DNA from: CAVQBC01 sp963848415
Lineage (GTDB): Bacteria; Actinomycetota; Thermoleophilia; Solirubrobacterales; Solirubrobacteraceae
Length of the DNA stretch: 64,000 nt
Assembly: GCA_963848415.1 (NCBI GenBank)
Contig: CAWKDN010000001.1
Coordinates: 2,170,001-2,234,000 of the forward strand
Direction of reading: 5' to 3'
The notes beneath the pieces are model-generated. The model worked only from the letters and a program-made list of their open reading frames with translations, searched no databases and was not told the origin of the DNA. The translations under genes were made by a program, and so were the position numbers. Positions 35,913 through 43,793 of this stretch are shown piece after piece (positions within the stretch are counted from its first letter, which is position 1; each line of letters begins with the position of its first letter).

Positions 35913-35955
35913 GGATCCTCGGCCCATGAATAGTCCGCTCAAGGGCCGGGGATCC
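35913..35955. terminator. Bidirectional terminator-like hairpin
   Basis: GGATCCTCGGCCC (35913-35925) pairs with GGGCCGGGGATCC (35943-35955), 13 bp with one G-T pair, 17-nt loop. It lies between two convergent genes and could serve both. No T-tract. Confidence 0.6.
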
Positions 35956-35968
35956 CGCGGGCGGCCGG

Positions 35969-36385
35969 TCAGCCGGAGACGCGGGCCTCGACCTGCGCCT
36001 TGAGGCTCTCCACCGTCGCGGCGAGGTCGCGCTCGATCCCCGGCCCGTCGGTCCGCTCGGTGTGCAGGCGGATGGCGACCGTCGAGCTGCCGTCGCCGGC
36101 GGGGGTGACGTCGAGCTCGCCGCGGTAGTCGTTCGGGCCCTCGGATCCCCACTCCATCCGCTGCTCGGCCTCGTGGACGCGCAGCCACGCCTCGCCCTCG
36201 ACGTCACGGGGCCCCTCGCCGTCGCCGAGGTCGATGCGGGCGGTGGTGTGCACCTCCTCGGAGCCGGTCCGCTCCGCGGAGGTCATCCGCTCCATGTAGT
36301 CGGGCAGGTTGCCCACGTCCGACAGGTAGGCGAAGACCTCCTCCGCGGCGGCCTGCACGGTTTCGCTGCGCTCGTAGTCGGCCAT
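35969..36385 (-). CDS. SRPBCC family protein
   Basis: 138-aa START/Bet v1-like hydrophobic-ligand fold: VQAAAEEVFAYLSDVGNLPD at the N-terminus, central strands with DVEGEAWLRVHEAEQRMEWG, and a long C-terminal helix (ERDLAATVESLKAQVEARV). Similar to polyketide-cyclase/dehydrase family members. ATG 36385 has GAGGGAGCG upstream; the longer frame upstream is not protein-like. Ligand unknown. Confidence 0.8.
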   Translation of the reverse strand: MADYERSETVQAAAEEVFAYLSDVGNLPDYMERMTSAERTGSEEVHTTARIDLGDGEGPRDVEGEAWLRVHEAEQRMEWGSEGPNDYRGELDVTPAGDGSSTVAIRLHTERTDGPGIERDLAATVESLKAQVEARVSG

Positions 36386-36566
36386 GGCGGCTCGCTCCCT
36401 CGGTCGCTTGGAGCCGGTCCTGCCCGGCTGGGCGCGCCGGCTCTCCACTGCCCGGCCACCTGGCACGCCTGCCGCCACCGCCGGAATGCCGCAGGCCGGC
36501 CCGGCGTCCGCACACAGCGCATGGGTTACGCTCCGCGGCATGGCTTCCGGGCTCCGAGTAGCGCAG

Positions 36567-36601
36567 GCCACCGCCGCGTAGCCCCCAGCCGGGGCGGTGG
36601 C
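36567..36601 (+). promoter_or_regulatory. Leader hairpin before the PLP aminotransferase
   Basis: GCCACCGCC (36567-36575) pairs perfectly with GGCGGTGGC (36593-36601), 33 nt before the start codon. It could be an attenuator or a protein/RNA control site. No known riboswitch core is recognisable around it. Confidence 0.4.
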
Positions 36602-36633
36602 ACCCCGCCCGCGTCGACCCTTCTGGAGCCCCG

Positions 36634-37854
36634 ATGTCCCAGCCCTCAACCCTCCGGCCGTTCACCGCCGGCAGTGACCATCCACCGCTCGCCTCGCGCC
36701 TGCGCGGGGTGCGCAGCTCGCCGGTGCGCGAGATCCTCGCGCTCACCGGCAAGCCGGACATGATCTCCTTCGCCGGCGGCCTGCCGGCGCCTGAGCTCTT
36801 CGACGCGCGCGGGCTGCGCGACGCCTTCGACCACGTGCTCACCGACGGTCGCGCCGGCCACGCCCTGCAGTACTCCACGACGGAGGGCGACCCGGAGCTG
36901 CGGGCCCAGGTCGCCGCCCGGCTGACCGCGCGCGGGCTGCCGACCGAGCCGGACGAGCTGCTGATCACGAGCGGCTCCCAGCAGGCGCTGACCCTGCTCG
37001 CCGCCGTGCTGCTCGAGCCGGGCGACCGGATCCTGGTCGAGGAGCCGTCCTACCTGGCCGCCCTGCAGGCCTTCGCGCTGGCCGGCGCGGTGCCGGTGCC
37101 GGTGCCGTGCGACGACGGCGGGCTCGACCCCGACGCGGTCGCCGCGCTCGCCGAGGAGCATCGCGCGCGGGTCCTCTACACGGTGCCGACCTTCCACAAC
37201 CCCACGGGCCGCACGCTGGATCTCGAGCGCCGGCGCGCGCTCGCGGTGGTGGCCGAGCGGCACGGGCTGTGGCTGATCGAGGACGATCCCTACGGGGAGC
37301 TGCGCTACAGCGGCGCGCCGCTGCCGAGCCTCGCGACGCTGCCCGGCGCCGAGGACCGCGCGCTCGCCCTCTCGACGCTCTCGAAGATCGCCGCCCCGGG
37401 ACTGCGGATCGGCTGGGTGCGCGCGCCGGCGGCGCTGCGCCGGCCGCTCACCGTGGCCAAGCAGGCGTGCGACCTGCACTCCTCGACGGTCGACCAGGCG
37501 GCCGCGGCGCGCTGGCTGGCCACCGTCGACCTCGACGCGCAGGTGGCGCGGCTGTGCGCCGCCTACGGCGAGCGCCGCGACGCGCTCCTGGACGGCCTGG
37601 GCGCGGCGCTGCCGCCCGGCTCGACCCACAACCGGCCCGACGGCGGGATGTTCGTGTGGGCGCGGCTGCCCGACGGCTGCGATGCCACCGCCCTGCTGCC
37701 GGGCGCGCTGGCGCTCGACGTCGCCTACGTCCCCGGCGCGCCATTCTTCGCGGGCGCGGCCGATCCGGCGGCGCTGCGGCTGTCGTTCACCACGCACGGG
37801 CCGGACGAGATCCGCGAGGGCCTCGCGCGCCTGCGCCAAGCGCTGCACGCCTGA
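36634..37854 (+). CDS. PLP-dependent aminotransferase (class I/II, LysN/MocR-type fold)
   Basis: 406 aa, fold type I aminotransferase. The family opening MISFAGGLPAPELFD and LQYSTTEGDPELRAQVA is that of 2-aminoadipate/aromatic aminotransferases. PLP contacts: SGSQQAL, NPTGR, EDDPYGELRY, and Schiff-base Lys251 in LSTLSKIAAPGLRIG; phosphate Arg after it. No MocR-type winged-helix N-terminus, so it is an enzyme and not a regulator. GGAG at 36625-36628. Substrate could be 2-aminoadipate, kynurenine or a branched/aromatic amino acid. Confidence 0.9.
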   Translation: MSQPSTLRPFTAGSDHPPLASRLRGVRSSPVREILALTGKPDMISFAGGLPAPELFDARGLRDAFDHVLTDGRAGHALQYSTTEGDPELRAQVAARLTARGLPTEPDELLITSGSQQALTLLAAVLLEPGDRILVEEPSYLAALQAFALAGAVPVPVPCDDGGLDPDAVAALAEEHRARVLYTVPTFHNPTGRTLDLERRRALAVVAERHGLWLIEDDPYGELRYSGAPLPSLATLPGAEDRALALSTLSKIAAPGLRIGWVRAPAALRRPLTVAKQACDLHSSTVDQAAAARWLATVDLDAQVARLCAAYGERRDALLDGLGAALPPGSTHNRPDGGMFVWARLPDGCDATALLPGALALDVAYVPGAPFFAGAADPAALRLSFTTHGPDEIREGLARLRQALHA

Positions 37855-37879
37855 GCGCCGCCGAGGGTACGCAGCAGAG

Positions 37880-38881
37880 GTGCGCGCCGCGGCCGTCCTC
37901 GTCCTGCTCGCCCTCGCCGCCGGCTGCGGCGGGGAGGACACGCCCGAGCGCCCGGCGCCGCCGACCGCGCCGGCTCCTCCGCGCGCCGCCGAGCCCGCCC
38001 GCTCGCCGGCCACCGACGAGACGCCCGCCGGCCGGGTGATCCGCATCGGGCCGGGCCCCGAGGGGGTGGCGGCCGACGGGCGGACCGGCCTGGTCGCGGT
38101 CGCCCTACGCGACCCGCCGCGGCTGGCGCTGCTCGACGGCCGCACGGGCCGCGCGGCGCGGAGCGTCCGCCTGCCGGCGGCCGCGCGCCACCTGACGCTC
38201 GCGCAGCCGGGCGGCCCGGTGCTGGTGCCGGCCGAGGAGGCCGACGCGCTCGTCCAGGTGAGCCTCCCGGAGGGCCGGTCCGAGACCGCGCGGGTCGGCG
38301 ACCAGCCCCACGACGCCGCGTGGCTCGACGGCAGGGCGTACGTCGGCGACGAGTTCGGCTCGACCCTCTCGGAGGTCGCCGGCGCCCGCACGACGCGCGA
38401 GGCGCCGGTCGACGTCCAGCCGGGCGGCGTGGTGGCCGTCGGCGACCAGATCGGGGTGGTCTCGGTGCGGGCGTACACCTTCGAGCTCTTCGACCCGCGC
38501 ACGCTGCGCGGGCTGGGCTCGCAGTCGGCCGGGCTCGGGCCGACGCACGGCGTCGTCGACGCCGACGGCCGCGTCTACATCGCCGACACGCGCGGCGAGG
38601 CGCTGATCGTCTTCCAGACGCGCCCGCGCCTGAAGTGGGTCGGGCGCCTGCCGCTCGCCGGGTCGCCGTACGGGCTGGCGGTCGACCGCGCCCACGGGCG
38701 GGTGTGGGTGACGCTCACCGGCCGCAACGAGCTCGTCGAGGTCCCCGTGGGCGACCGTCCGCGCCGCGCGCGGACCGTGCCGACCGTCCGCCAGCCGAAC
38801 ACCGTCGGGGTGGACGAGCGCACCGGCCGCGTCTTCGTCGCCTCGCGCACCGACGGGACGCTCCAGCTCATCGATCCGTAG
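37880..38881 (+). CDS. YncE-like beta-propeller lipoprotein
   Basis: 333 aa from GTG 37880. Lipoprotein signal AAAVLVLLALAAGC with lipobox LAAGC. After a Pro/Ala linker, repeated blades (GPEGVAADGRTGLVAVAL, QPHDAAWLDGRAYVGDE, SPYGLAVDRAHGRVWVTL, QPNTVGVDERTGRVFVAS) form a seven-bladed YVTN/YncE-type propeller. Extracytoplasmic; function unknown. Confidence 0.78.
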   Translation: MRAAAVLVLLALAAGCGGEDTPERPAPPTAPAPPRAAEPARSPATDETPAGRVIRIGPGPEGVAADGRTGLVAVALRDPPRLALLDGRTGRAARSVRLPAAARHLTLAQPGGPVLVPAEEADALVQVSLPEGRSETARVGDQPHDAAWLDGRAYVGDEFGSTLSEVAGARTTREAPVDVQPGGVVAVGDQIGVVSVRAYTFELFDPRTLRGLGSQSAGLGPTHGVVDADGRVYIADTRGEALIVFQTRPRLKWVGRLPLAGSPYGLAVDRAHGRVWVTLTGRNELVEVPVGDRPRRARTVPTVRQPNTVGVDERTGRVFVASRTDGTLQLIDP

Positions 38882-38900
38882 TGGGCTAGCGTCCAGCGCC

Positions 38901-39671
38901 GTGCTGCGCACGGTCACCGCCACCCGCTACGTCACGCCGCTGCGCGAGGGCGGGTCATTGCCCGGGCTGGTGGAGGCCGACGACGACGGGCTCTACGTCG
39001 TGAAGTTCTCCGGCGCCGGGCAGGGCGTCAAGGCGCTCGTGGCCGAGGTGGTGGCCGGCGAGGCCGCCAGGGCGGTCGGGCTCGCGGTCCCCGAGCTCGT
39101 GCTGGTCGAGCTCGACCCCGAGATCGGCCGCGCCGAGCCCGATCCCGAGATCCAGGACCTGCTGCGCGCCAGCGCCGGCCTCAACCTGGGGGTCGACTTC
39201 CTGCCCGGCGCGCTGGCCTTCAACCCCGCCGCCGGCGACGCGCCGGCGCCGGAGCTCGCGGCCGACGTGGTCTGGCTGGACGCGTTGACCACGAACGTCG
39301 ACCGCACGCCGCGCAACCCGAACCTGCTCGTCTGGCACGGGCGGCTGTGGCTGATCGACCACGGCGCCGCGCTGTACGCCCACCACGCGACGCCCGAGCC
39401 GGCCGGCCAGGCCAGGCGCCCGTTCGCGGCCATCGCCGAGCACGTGCTGCTGCCCTACGCGGGCTCGCTGGCGGCGGCCGACGAGCGCCTCGCCGTCCGG
39501 CTGCCGGCAGGGCGGCTGGAGGAGATCGCCGCGCTCGTCCCCGACGCGTGGTTCGAGGGCGAGCCGGCGCGGCGACGGCCCGCCCACGTCGACTACCTGG
39601 CAGCGCGCCTGCGGGCGCCGCGCGACTTCGTGGAGGAGGCCGACCGTGCCCGGCTCGCCGTCGCCGCGTAG
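38901..39671 (+). CDS. HipA-like kinase-fold protein
   Basis: 256 aa from GTG 38901. YVVKFSGAGQGVKALVAEVV carries the ATP-binding Lys region, and DALTTNVDRTPRNPNLLVWH plus LWLIDHGAAL give the catalytic-loop Asp/Asn and DxG-like metal-binding motif of the HipA/PI3K-like kinase fold. TAGCGT eight bases before the GTG and no Shine-Dalgarno suggest a leaderless start. It overlaps the DUF3037 gene by 26 nt. The pair is recurrent in bacteria and uncharacterised as far as I know. Confidence 0.78.
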   Translation: MLRTVTATRYVTPLREGGSLPGLVEADDDGLYVVKFSGAGQGVKALVAEVVAGEAARAVGLAVPELVLVELDPEIGRAEPDPEIQDLLRASAGLNLGVDFLPGALAFNPAAGDAPAPELAADVVWLDALTTNVDRTPRNPNLLVWHGRLWLIDHGAALYAHHATPEPAGQARRPFAAIAEHVLLPYAGSLAAADERLAVRLPAGRLEEIAALVPDAWFEGEPARRRPAHVDYLAARLRAPRDFVEEADRARLAVAA

Positions 39672-40053
39672 CCCCTTTCAGTACGCGATGGTGCGCGTCG
39701 TCCCGCGCGTCGAGCGCGGCGAGTGCTTCAACGCCGGCGTGGTGCTGTTCTGCCGCCCGCGGCGGTTCCTCGGCGCGCGCGTCGAGCTCGACGAGGGGCT
39801 GCTGGCGGCGCTTGCGCCCGGCGTGCCCGCCGGCGAGGTCCGGCCGCACCTGGAGGCGCTCGCGCGGATCGCCGCGGGCGACCCCGGTGCCGGCCCCGTC
39901 GCCCAGCTCCCGCAGTCCGAGCGCTTCCACTGGCTGGTCGCGCCGGCGAGCACGATCGTCCAGCCCTCCGAGGTGCACACCGGCCTGTGCGAGGACCCGG
40001 GCGAGACGCTCGAGCGGCTGTTCGCCCGGCTCGTCTCCCGCCCGCCGGTGTAG
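39646..40053 (+). CDS. DUF3037 domain-containing protein
   Basis: 135 aa from GTG 39646. Core: FQYAMVRVVPRVERGECFNA, GVVLFCRPRRFL, and the C-terminal FHWLVAPASTIVQPSEVHTG, the DUF3037 pattern. It overlaps the kinase-like gene, so the two are translated together and probably act together. Confidence 0.8.
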   Translation: MPGSPSPRSPFQYAMVRVVPRVERGECFNAGVVLFCRPRRFLGARVELDEGLLAALAPGVPAGEVRPHLEALARIAAGDPGAGPVAQLPQSERFHWLVAPASTIVQPSEVHTGLCEDPGETLERLFARLVSRPPV

Positions 40054-40097
40054 GGTCGGCGTCACAGCCGGGCCCGTCCCTCCGAAGTGCCTGGTGC

Positions 40098-40646
40098 ATG
40101 AGCACGCTGACGCCCAGCGACGAGCAGCTCCTGAGCGGTCGCGACGCGGCCTCGTTCGAGCAGTTCTACCTGCGCCACGTCGAGACGGTGCTCGGCTATC
40201 TCTCCCGGCGGACCCGCGACGCCGAGCTCAGCGCCGACCTCTGCGCAGAGACCTTCGCCGCGGCGCTGGCGGGACGGCGCCGCTACCAGCCCGAGTCCGG
40301 GGCGGCGCGAGCGTGGCTGTTCGGGATCGCCGCCAACAAGCTGGCCGACGCGCAGCGCCGTGGCTACGCCGAGCGGCGTGCGCGCCGGCGGATGGGCATG
40401 GAGCGCATCGAGCTCTCCGACGCCGACATCGCCCGCATCGACTCGCTGGGCGCGGGCGCCGAGGCGCAGGCGCTGCTGGAGGGGCTCGCGCCCGAGCAGC
40501 GCGAGGCCATCCGCGCGCACGTCATCGACGAGCGGCCCTACGGGGAGATCGCCACGACCATGAACACCTCGGAGGCGGTGGTCCGAAAGCGCGTGAGCCG
40601 TGGGCTGGGCGCCGTACGCGACCGGCTGGGACAGGGACGACGATGA
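40098..40646 (+). CDS. ECF-type RNA polymerase sigma factor
   Basis: 182 aa. Region 2: FEQFYLRHVETVLGYLSRRT and AELSADLCAETFAAAL, with AWLFGIAANKLADAQRR (region 2.4). Region 4: LAPEQREAIRAHVIDERPYG and EIATTMNTSEAVVRKRVSRG. TAGGGT at about 40052 is a possible own promoter. The next gene overlaps by 4 nt and encodes a membrane protein, so it is a candidate sensor or anti-sigma partner. Confidence 0.92.
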   Translation: MSTLTPSDEQLLSGRDAASFEQFYLRHVETVLGYLSRRTRDAELSADLCAETFAAALAGRRRYQPESGAARAWLFGIAANKLADAQRRGYAERRARRRMGMERIELSDADIARIDSLGAGAEAQALLEGLAPEQREAIRAHVIDERPYGEIATTMNTSEAVVRKRVSRGLGAVRDRLGQGRR

Positions 40647-41737
40647 GCCAGGACTACGTGACCAGGCTGCAGCTGCAGCTGCGGGAGGCCGCCGAGCGGG
40701 AGGAGCGGCGGGGATGGCTCGCGCGGTTGTGGGCGGGTCTGATGCCCGCGGCGCCGGTCGTGATCGCGGTCGCGGCCACCGTCGTCCTCGGCCTGGTCGT
40801 CGCCCTCGTGGCGATCCCCTACCTCAATCGGTCAGAGCCGGTGCAGCCGGAGCCGCAGCCGAGGGTTGTGGGCAACCTGGAGATCGCCGACAGCCTGACC
40901 TCGGTGGCGCCCGGCTTCGGCTCGGCGTGGGCGGTCGCCGGCGGCGGCGACGGCCGCGTCCTGCGGATCGAGGCGCGGACCGGCCGGGTGCAGGCCGAGA
41001 TCCCGCTCAAGGGCTGCGGAGACGGCGTGTGCGCCCAGGGCGGGCCGGCGTTCGCCTTCCCGGTGGCGAAGGACATGTGGGCGGTCGGGCCGATCTCCCA
41101 GCTGACACGTATCGACCCGCGCACCAACCGCGTGAAGGCGCGGATCGACCTGCCGTTCAACGGCGGCGGCACGGTCGTGCCCGTGGCCGGCGGGCTCTGG
41201 GTCGTCGGGTTCGACAACCTGGTCCGCGTCGACCCGCGGAGCAACGAGATCGACCGGACCGTCTCTTTCGGGGGCGACGGCTTCGTGCCGACCGGCGCCG
41301 GCGAGAGCGGGGGCAGCCTGTGGGTCAGCATGGCCAGCAACGAGCTGCAGCGGCGCGACGTCCGCACCGGCGCGCTCGAGGCGTCGGTGCCGATCGCGCT
41401 CGAGGGCGCCGGCGGGCTCTACGTCATCGAGGACATGGCCTTCGTCGGCAACTCGGCCGGCGTACTGGCCCGGATCGACCCGGACACGGGCCGCTCGCTG
41501 TGGCAGACCGACATCGGCGATCGGATCACGTGGTCCGTCCTCGGCGAAGACGCGGTGTTCGTGATCGGCAAGGCGGCCGACAAGCCGCGCGACCAGCTGT
41601 TCAAGCTCGACCCGCGGACGGGCCGGCTGCTCTCGAGCCTCGAGCTGCCGGAGTTCGGCGCGACGAGCGCCGAGTTCGTCGGCGGCGAGCTGTGGATCAC
41701 CACGTCCAACGGCCACATCCTCATCGTCCGCGTCTAG
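40643..41737 (+). CDS. Single-pass membrane protein with extracellular beta-propeller
   Basis: 364 aa. A 35-residue basic cytoplasmic segment (RLQLQLREAAEREERRGWLA) and one membrane helix (VVIAVAATVVLGLVVALVA) precede about seven blades with PQQ/YVTN spacing (LTRIDPRTNRVKARIDLP, LVRVDPRSNEIDRT, LARIDPDTGRSLWQ, LFKLDPRTGRLLSSLELP). It is coupled by 4 nt to the ECF gene. The topology (short inside, large outside) fits a sigma-regulating sensor, but no zinc-finger anti-sigma motif is present. Confidence 0.78.
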   Translation: MSQDYVTRLQLQLREAAEREERRGWLARLWAGLMPAAPVVIAVAATVVLGLVVALVAIPYLNRSEPVQPEPQPRVVGNLEIADSLTSVAPGFGSAWAVAGGGDGRVLRIEARTGRVQAEIPLKGCGDGVCAQGGPAFAFPVAKDMWAVGPISQLTRIDPRTNRVKARIDLPFNGGGTVVPVAGGLWVVGFDNLVRVDPRSNEIDRTVSFGGDGFVPTGAGESGGSLWVSMASNELQRRDVRTGALEASVPIALEGAGGLYVIEDMAFVGNSAGVLARIDPDTGRSLWQTDIGDRITWSVLGEDAVFVIGKAADKPRDQLFKLDPRTGRLLSSLELPEFGATSAEFVGGELWITTSNGHILIVRV

Positions 41738-41744
41738 TACCTCG

Positions 41745-42008
41745 TCACTCCCGCACGGACCGGACGTCGACCAGGCCGCCGAGCCAGGCGTGGAGGGAGC
41801 CGGACTGGCGCTGGCCGACGATCAGGGCGAGCTCGACGGTCGCCGGGCCGGTGGCCGAGGCACGACGGAAGGCGACCTCGCGGAGGTCGCACCCGCGGCG
41901 CAGGCAGACGCAGATCACGCGCGCGAGCACATCGGAGCGGTCGCTGACCTCGAGTGTCAGGCGACGGGTGGCGGTCGGCGGGCGTTCGGTGAGCGTGGCG
42001 GTGGACAT
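41745..42008 (-). CDS. Stand-alone ACT-domain protein
   Basis: 87 aa. RLTLEVSDRSDVLARVICVC, LRRGCDLREVAF and VELALIVGQRQ follow the ACT pattern of acetolactate synthase small subunits (IlvN/IlvM: VxNxxGVLxRVxxLFxRRGxNI). It is only one domain long and no ilvB is nearby, so it may be an amino-acid sensor. The two downstream-facing ends with the preceding gene are convergent (7-nt gap). Confidence 0.65.
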   Translation of the reverse strand: MSTATLTERPPTATRRLTLEVSDRSDVLARVICVCLRRGCDLREVAFRRASATGPATVELALIVGQRQSGSLHAWLGGLVDVRSVRE

Positions 42009-42216
42009 CGGGACTCCGTCCTGGTCCGTGTCGTCGCCCGAGCAGCCCCACGCGCCCAGGTCCCGATCGGGACCGGTCGTGGCCTGCGGCGAGGGTTCGC
42101 GCAGGCCTAGGGGGTAATGGCGATGATGCTGCGGATGGCGCGCGCGGAGGTCACGGCGAGCATGGTGCGGTGACCGGTGGCGGGCGACACAGGGAGAAGG
42201 CTAGCGCCTCGGGGGC

Positions 42217-43380
42217 TCAGGCGTCGCGGGGGTCGTCGCCGTCGAGCCCGATGATCCGGACGCGGCTGCGCAGGCGGCCGTCGCGGCCGTGGGCCTGCAC
42301 GTCCTCGCGCGCGGCGCCGCCCTGGCGGTCGTCGTCGCGCCCGCGGCGCGGGCCGCCGCGACCGCCCCGGCGCCCGCGGCGATCCTGCCCGCGCTCGCCG
42401 GTGTCGATCGCGGACTTGATCTCCCGGACCGGCGTGACCGCGAGCCGCGCCCACGCCTGAAAGAGCGGGTCGCCGGGTTGCAGGCCCTCGGCGCGCTCGC
42501 AGCAGACGGCCGACCACTTCGGCGACTGCTCGCCCTCGGCGCGGGGCTTCGGCGACAGCGCGTCCTGGATGACCTCCGGGCCGCCGACGCGCTCGACCGC
42601 CGCGGCGAGCCGCGCCTGCGAGCGGCCGGTGCGGGTGGCGGAGGTGGGCGGCGGGCCGGCGGGGGGCGGCGCAGGGGCTGGAGCCTCGGCGGCCGGAGCT
42701 GCCTCGGCTTCGGCTTCCGGCGCGTCGGCCGGCACGGGCGCGGGCTCCTCCGCGGGCGGCGTGCTCGGCGCCGCCTCCTCGGCGTCCTGCCGGCGCAGCT
42801 CCGAGAGCCGGGCGTAGAAGGCGCTGCGGTGGCGCTGGGCGGCGTTGGGGCGCCGGCGCCGGGGCGGGCGCCGGTCGCGGCCCCGCGACGGGCGGCCCTC
42901 GGTGGCCTGAGGGGCGCCCTGGGCGGGCGCACCGTCGGCGGCGGGCCCGGGGGCGCTCGTGGGCGCCGGGGCGTCGGGCGCGGCCTCGGTGGAGGCTGGA
43001 GTGTCGGGTGCGGGCGCCGAAGGCGTCTCCGCTGCGGGCTCTGCCGGCGGTGCGGGCGTGTCTGGCGCGGGCTCCGCGGGCGACTCGGCGACGGCGGCCG
43101 GAGGGTCGGGCGGGGCAGGCGGCTCGGCGACCGCGGGCGGAGGAGGCGGCTCGGCGGCCACCGGGGTCTCCGGCGCGGGCTCGGCCGCGGCCGGCGCGTC
43201 GGCCGGCGGCTCTGCGGGCGGAGGAGGCGGCTCGGCGGCGGGCTCGGCGGGCGCGGGCGGCTCGGCGGCGGCCGGCGTCTCCGGCGGAGCCGGGGCGTCC
43301 GGAGTACTCGTCGCCTCGGCGTCGGCGGCGGCCCCGTTCGTGGCCTTCTCGGTGTCTGTGGAGTGCTGTGTCTCGGTCAT
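42217..43380 (-). CDS. Disordered Pro/Ala/Glu-rich protein with a conserved-looking core and RG-rich end
   Basis: 387 aa from ATG 43380. Residues 1-165 are PAE/PPP repeats with no fold. A basic stretch follows (RDRRPPRRRRPNAAQRHR). Then a more complex section about 245-325 contains RLAAAVERVGGPEVIQDALS, KWSAVCCERAEGLQPGDPLF and WARLAVTPVREIKSAID, which looks like a small folded domain. An RG-rich segment (RGRRGGRGGPRRGRDDD) and RVRIIGLDGDD end it. Composition recalls RNA-binding proteins and the S3/S17 extensions here. I do not recognise the family. Confidence 0.6.
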   Translation of the reverse strand: MTETQHSTDTEKATNGAAADAEATSTPDAPAPPETPAAAEPPAPAEPAAEPPPPPAEPPADAPAAAEPAPETPVAAEPPPPPAVAEPPAPPDPPAAVAESPAEPAPDTPAPPAEPAAETPSAPAPDTPASTEAAPDAPAPTSAPGPAADGAPAQGAPQATEGRPSRGRDRRPPRRRRPNAAQRHRSAFYARLSELRRQDAEEAAPSTPPAEEPAPVPADAPEAEAEAAPAAEAPAPAPPPAGPPPTSATRTGRSQARLAAAVERVGGPEVIQDALSPKPRAEGEQSPKWSAVCCERAEGLQPGDPLFQAWARLAVTPVREIKSAIDTGERGQDRRGRRGGRGGPRRGRDDDRQGGAAREDVQAHGRDGRLRSRVRIIGLDGDDPRDA

Positions 43381-43793
43381 CCGGGGAGCGGTCGCGGAGA
43401 TGCGTGCTCCCCCAGGCTAGTCCACCGAGGCGGGCGAGGCGGCCGTGACGCCCGGAGCGGTGGGCAGGGGGGACCACCTATGAGTGCTCCGGAGCGCCAC
43501 GGCTGGCCTCGTATGGGCACCCAGCGACTGCGGGGAGGTGGGTGTCGTCAACCGAACCTTGGCCGCTGGGTGCCCGCACAGAACACCACCGCTCTCTTAG
43601 CGGCGGGCAAGCAGCACCTAAAGCGCAGCGAAGGATTCGCGCCCTGACCGCGCCGTCCCGTGCCGCCGGGACGTTCGTCCCGCCCGCACAGGCCTAGGCA
43701 GAGCGCCGCGAGAAGTTAGGCACGGCATACCGATGCGCCGGCCACCTGCCGCGCCATAGAACCGACGCTCCGATGCGATCGACGAGGAGCGAC
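43381..43793. other. Non-coding region with several strong hairpins
   Basis: 413 nt between divergent genes with no convincing reading frame. It contains a 61-nt hairpin (43515-43575), a small one (43589-43603) and a 7-bp terminator-like stem (43654-43673), in an order consistent with a discrete small RNA. See the separate entry. Confidence 0.5.
43484..43673 (+). ncRNA. Candidate structured RNA (strand uncertain)
   Basis: GGGCACCCAGCG (43515-43526) pairs perfectly with CGCTGGGTGCCC (43564-43575). Inside it AGGTGGGT/ACCGAACCT makes a further stem with a GTCGTCA loop. CCGCT-CTCTT-AGCGG (43589-43603) follows, then CGTCCCG-TGCCGC-CGGGACG (43654-43673), which could terminate it. I looked for SRP, 6S, tmRNA, RNase P, cobalamin, SAM, TPP and c-di-AMP cores and saw none. 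It may be an unrecognised small RNA or the leader of the hydrolase gene. Confidence 0.4.

Noticed and set aside
38901..40053. HipA/HipB-type toxin-antitoxin module
   Set aside because: No HipB-like DNA-binding gene and no operator repeats; DUF3037 is not a known antitoxin. Kept only as an uncharacterised pair.
42155..42192. Possible sixth copy of the palindromic element (GCGGTGACCGGTGGCGGGCGACA)
   Set aside because: It has GGTGACC and GGGCGACA but no TTTCGCCC arm and poor pairing; probably chance in GC-rich DNA.
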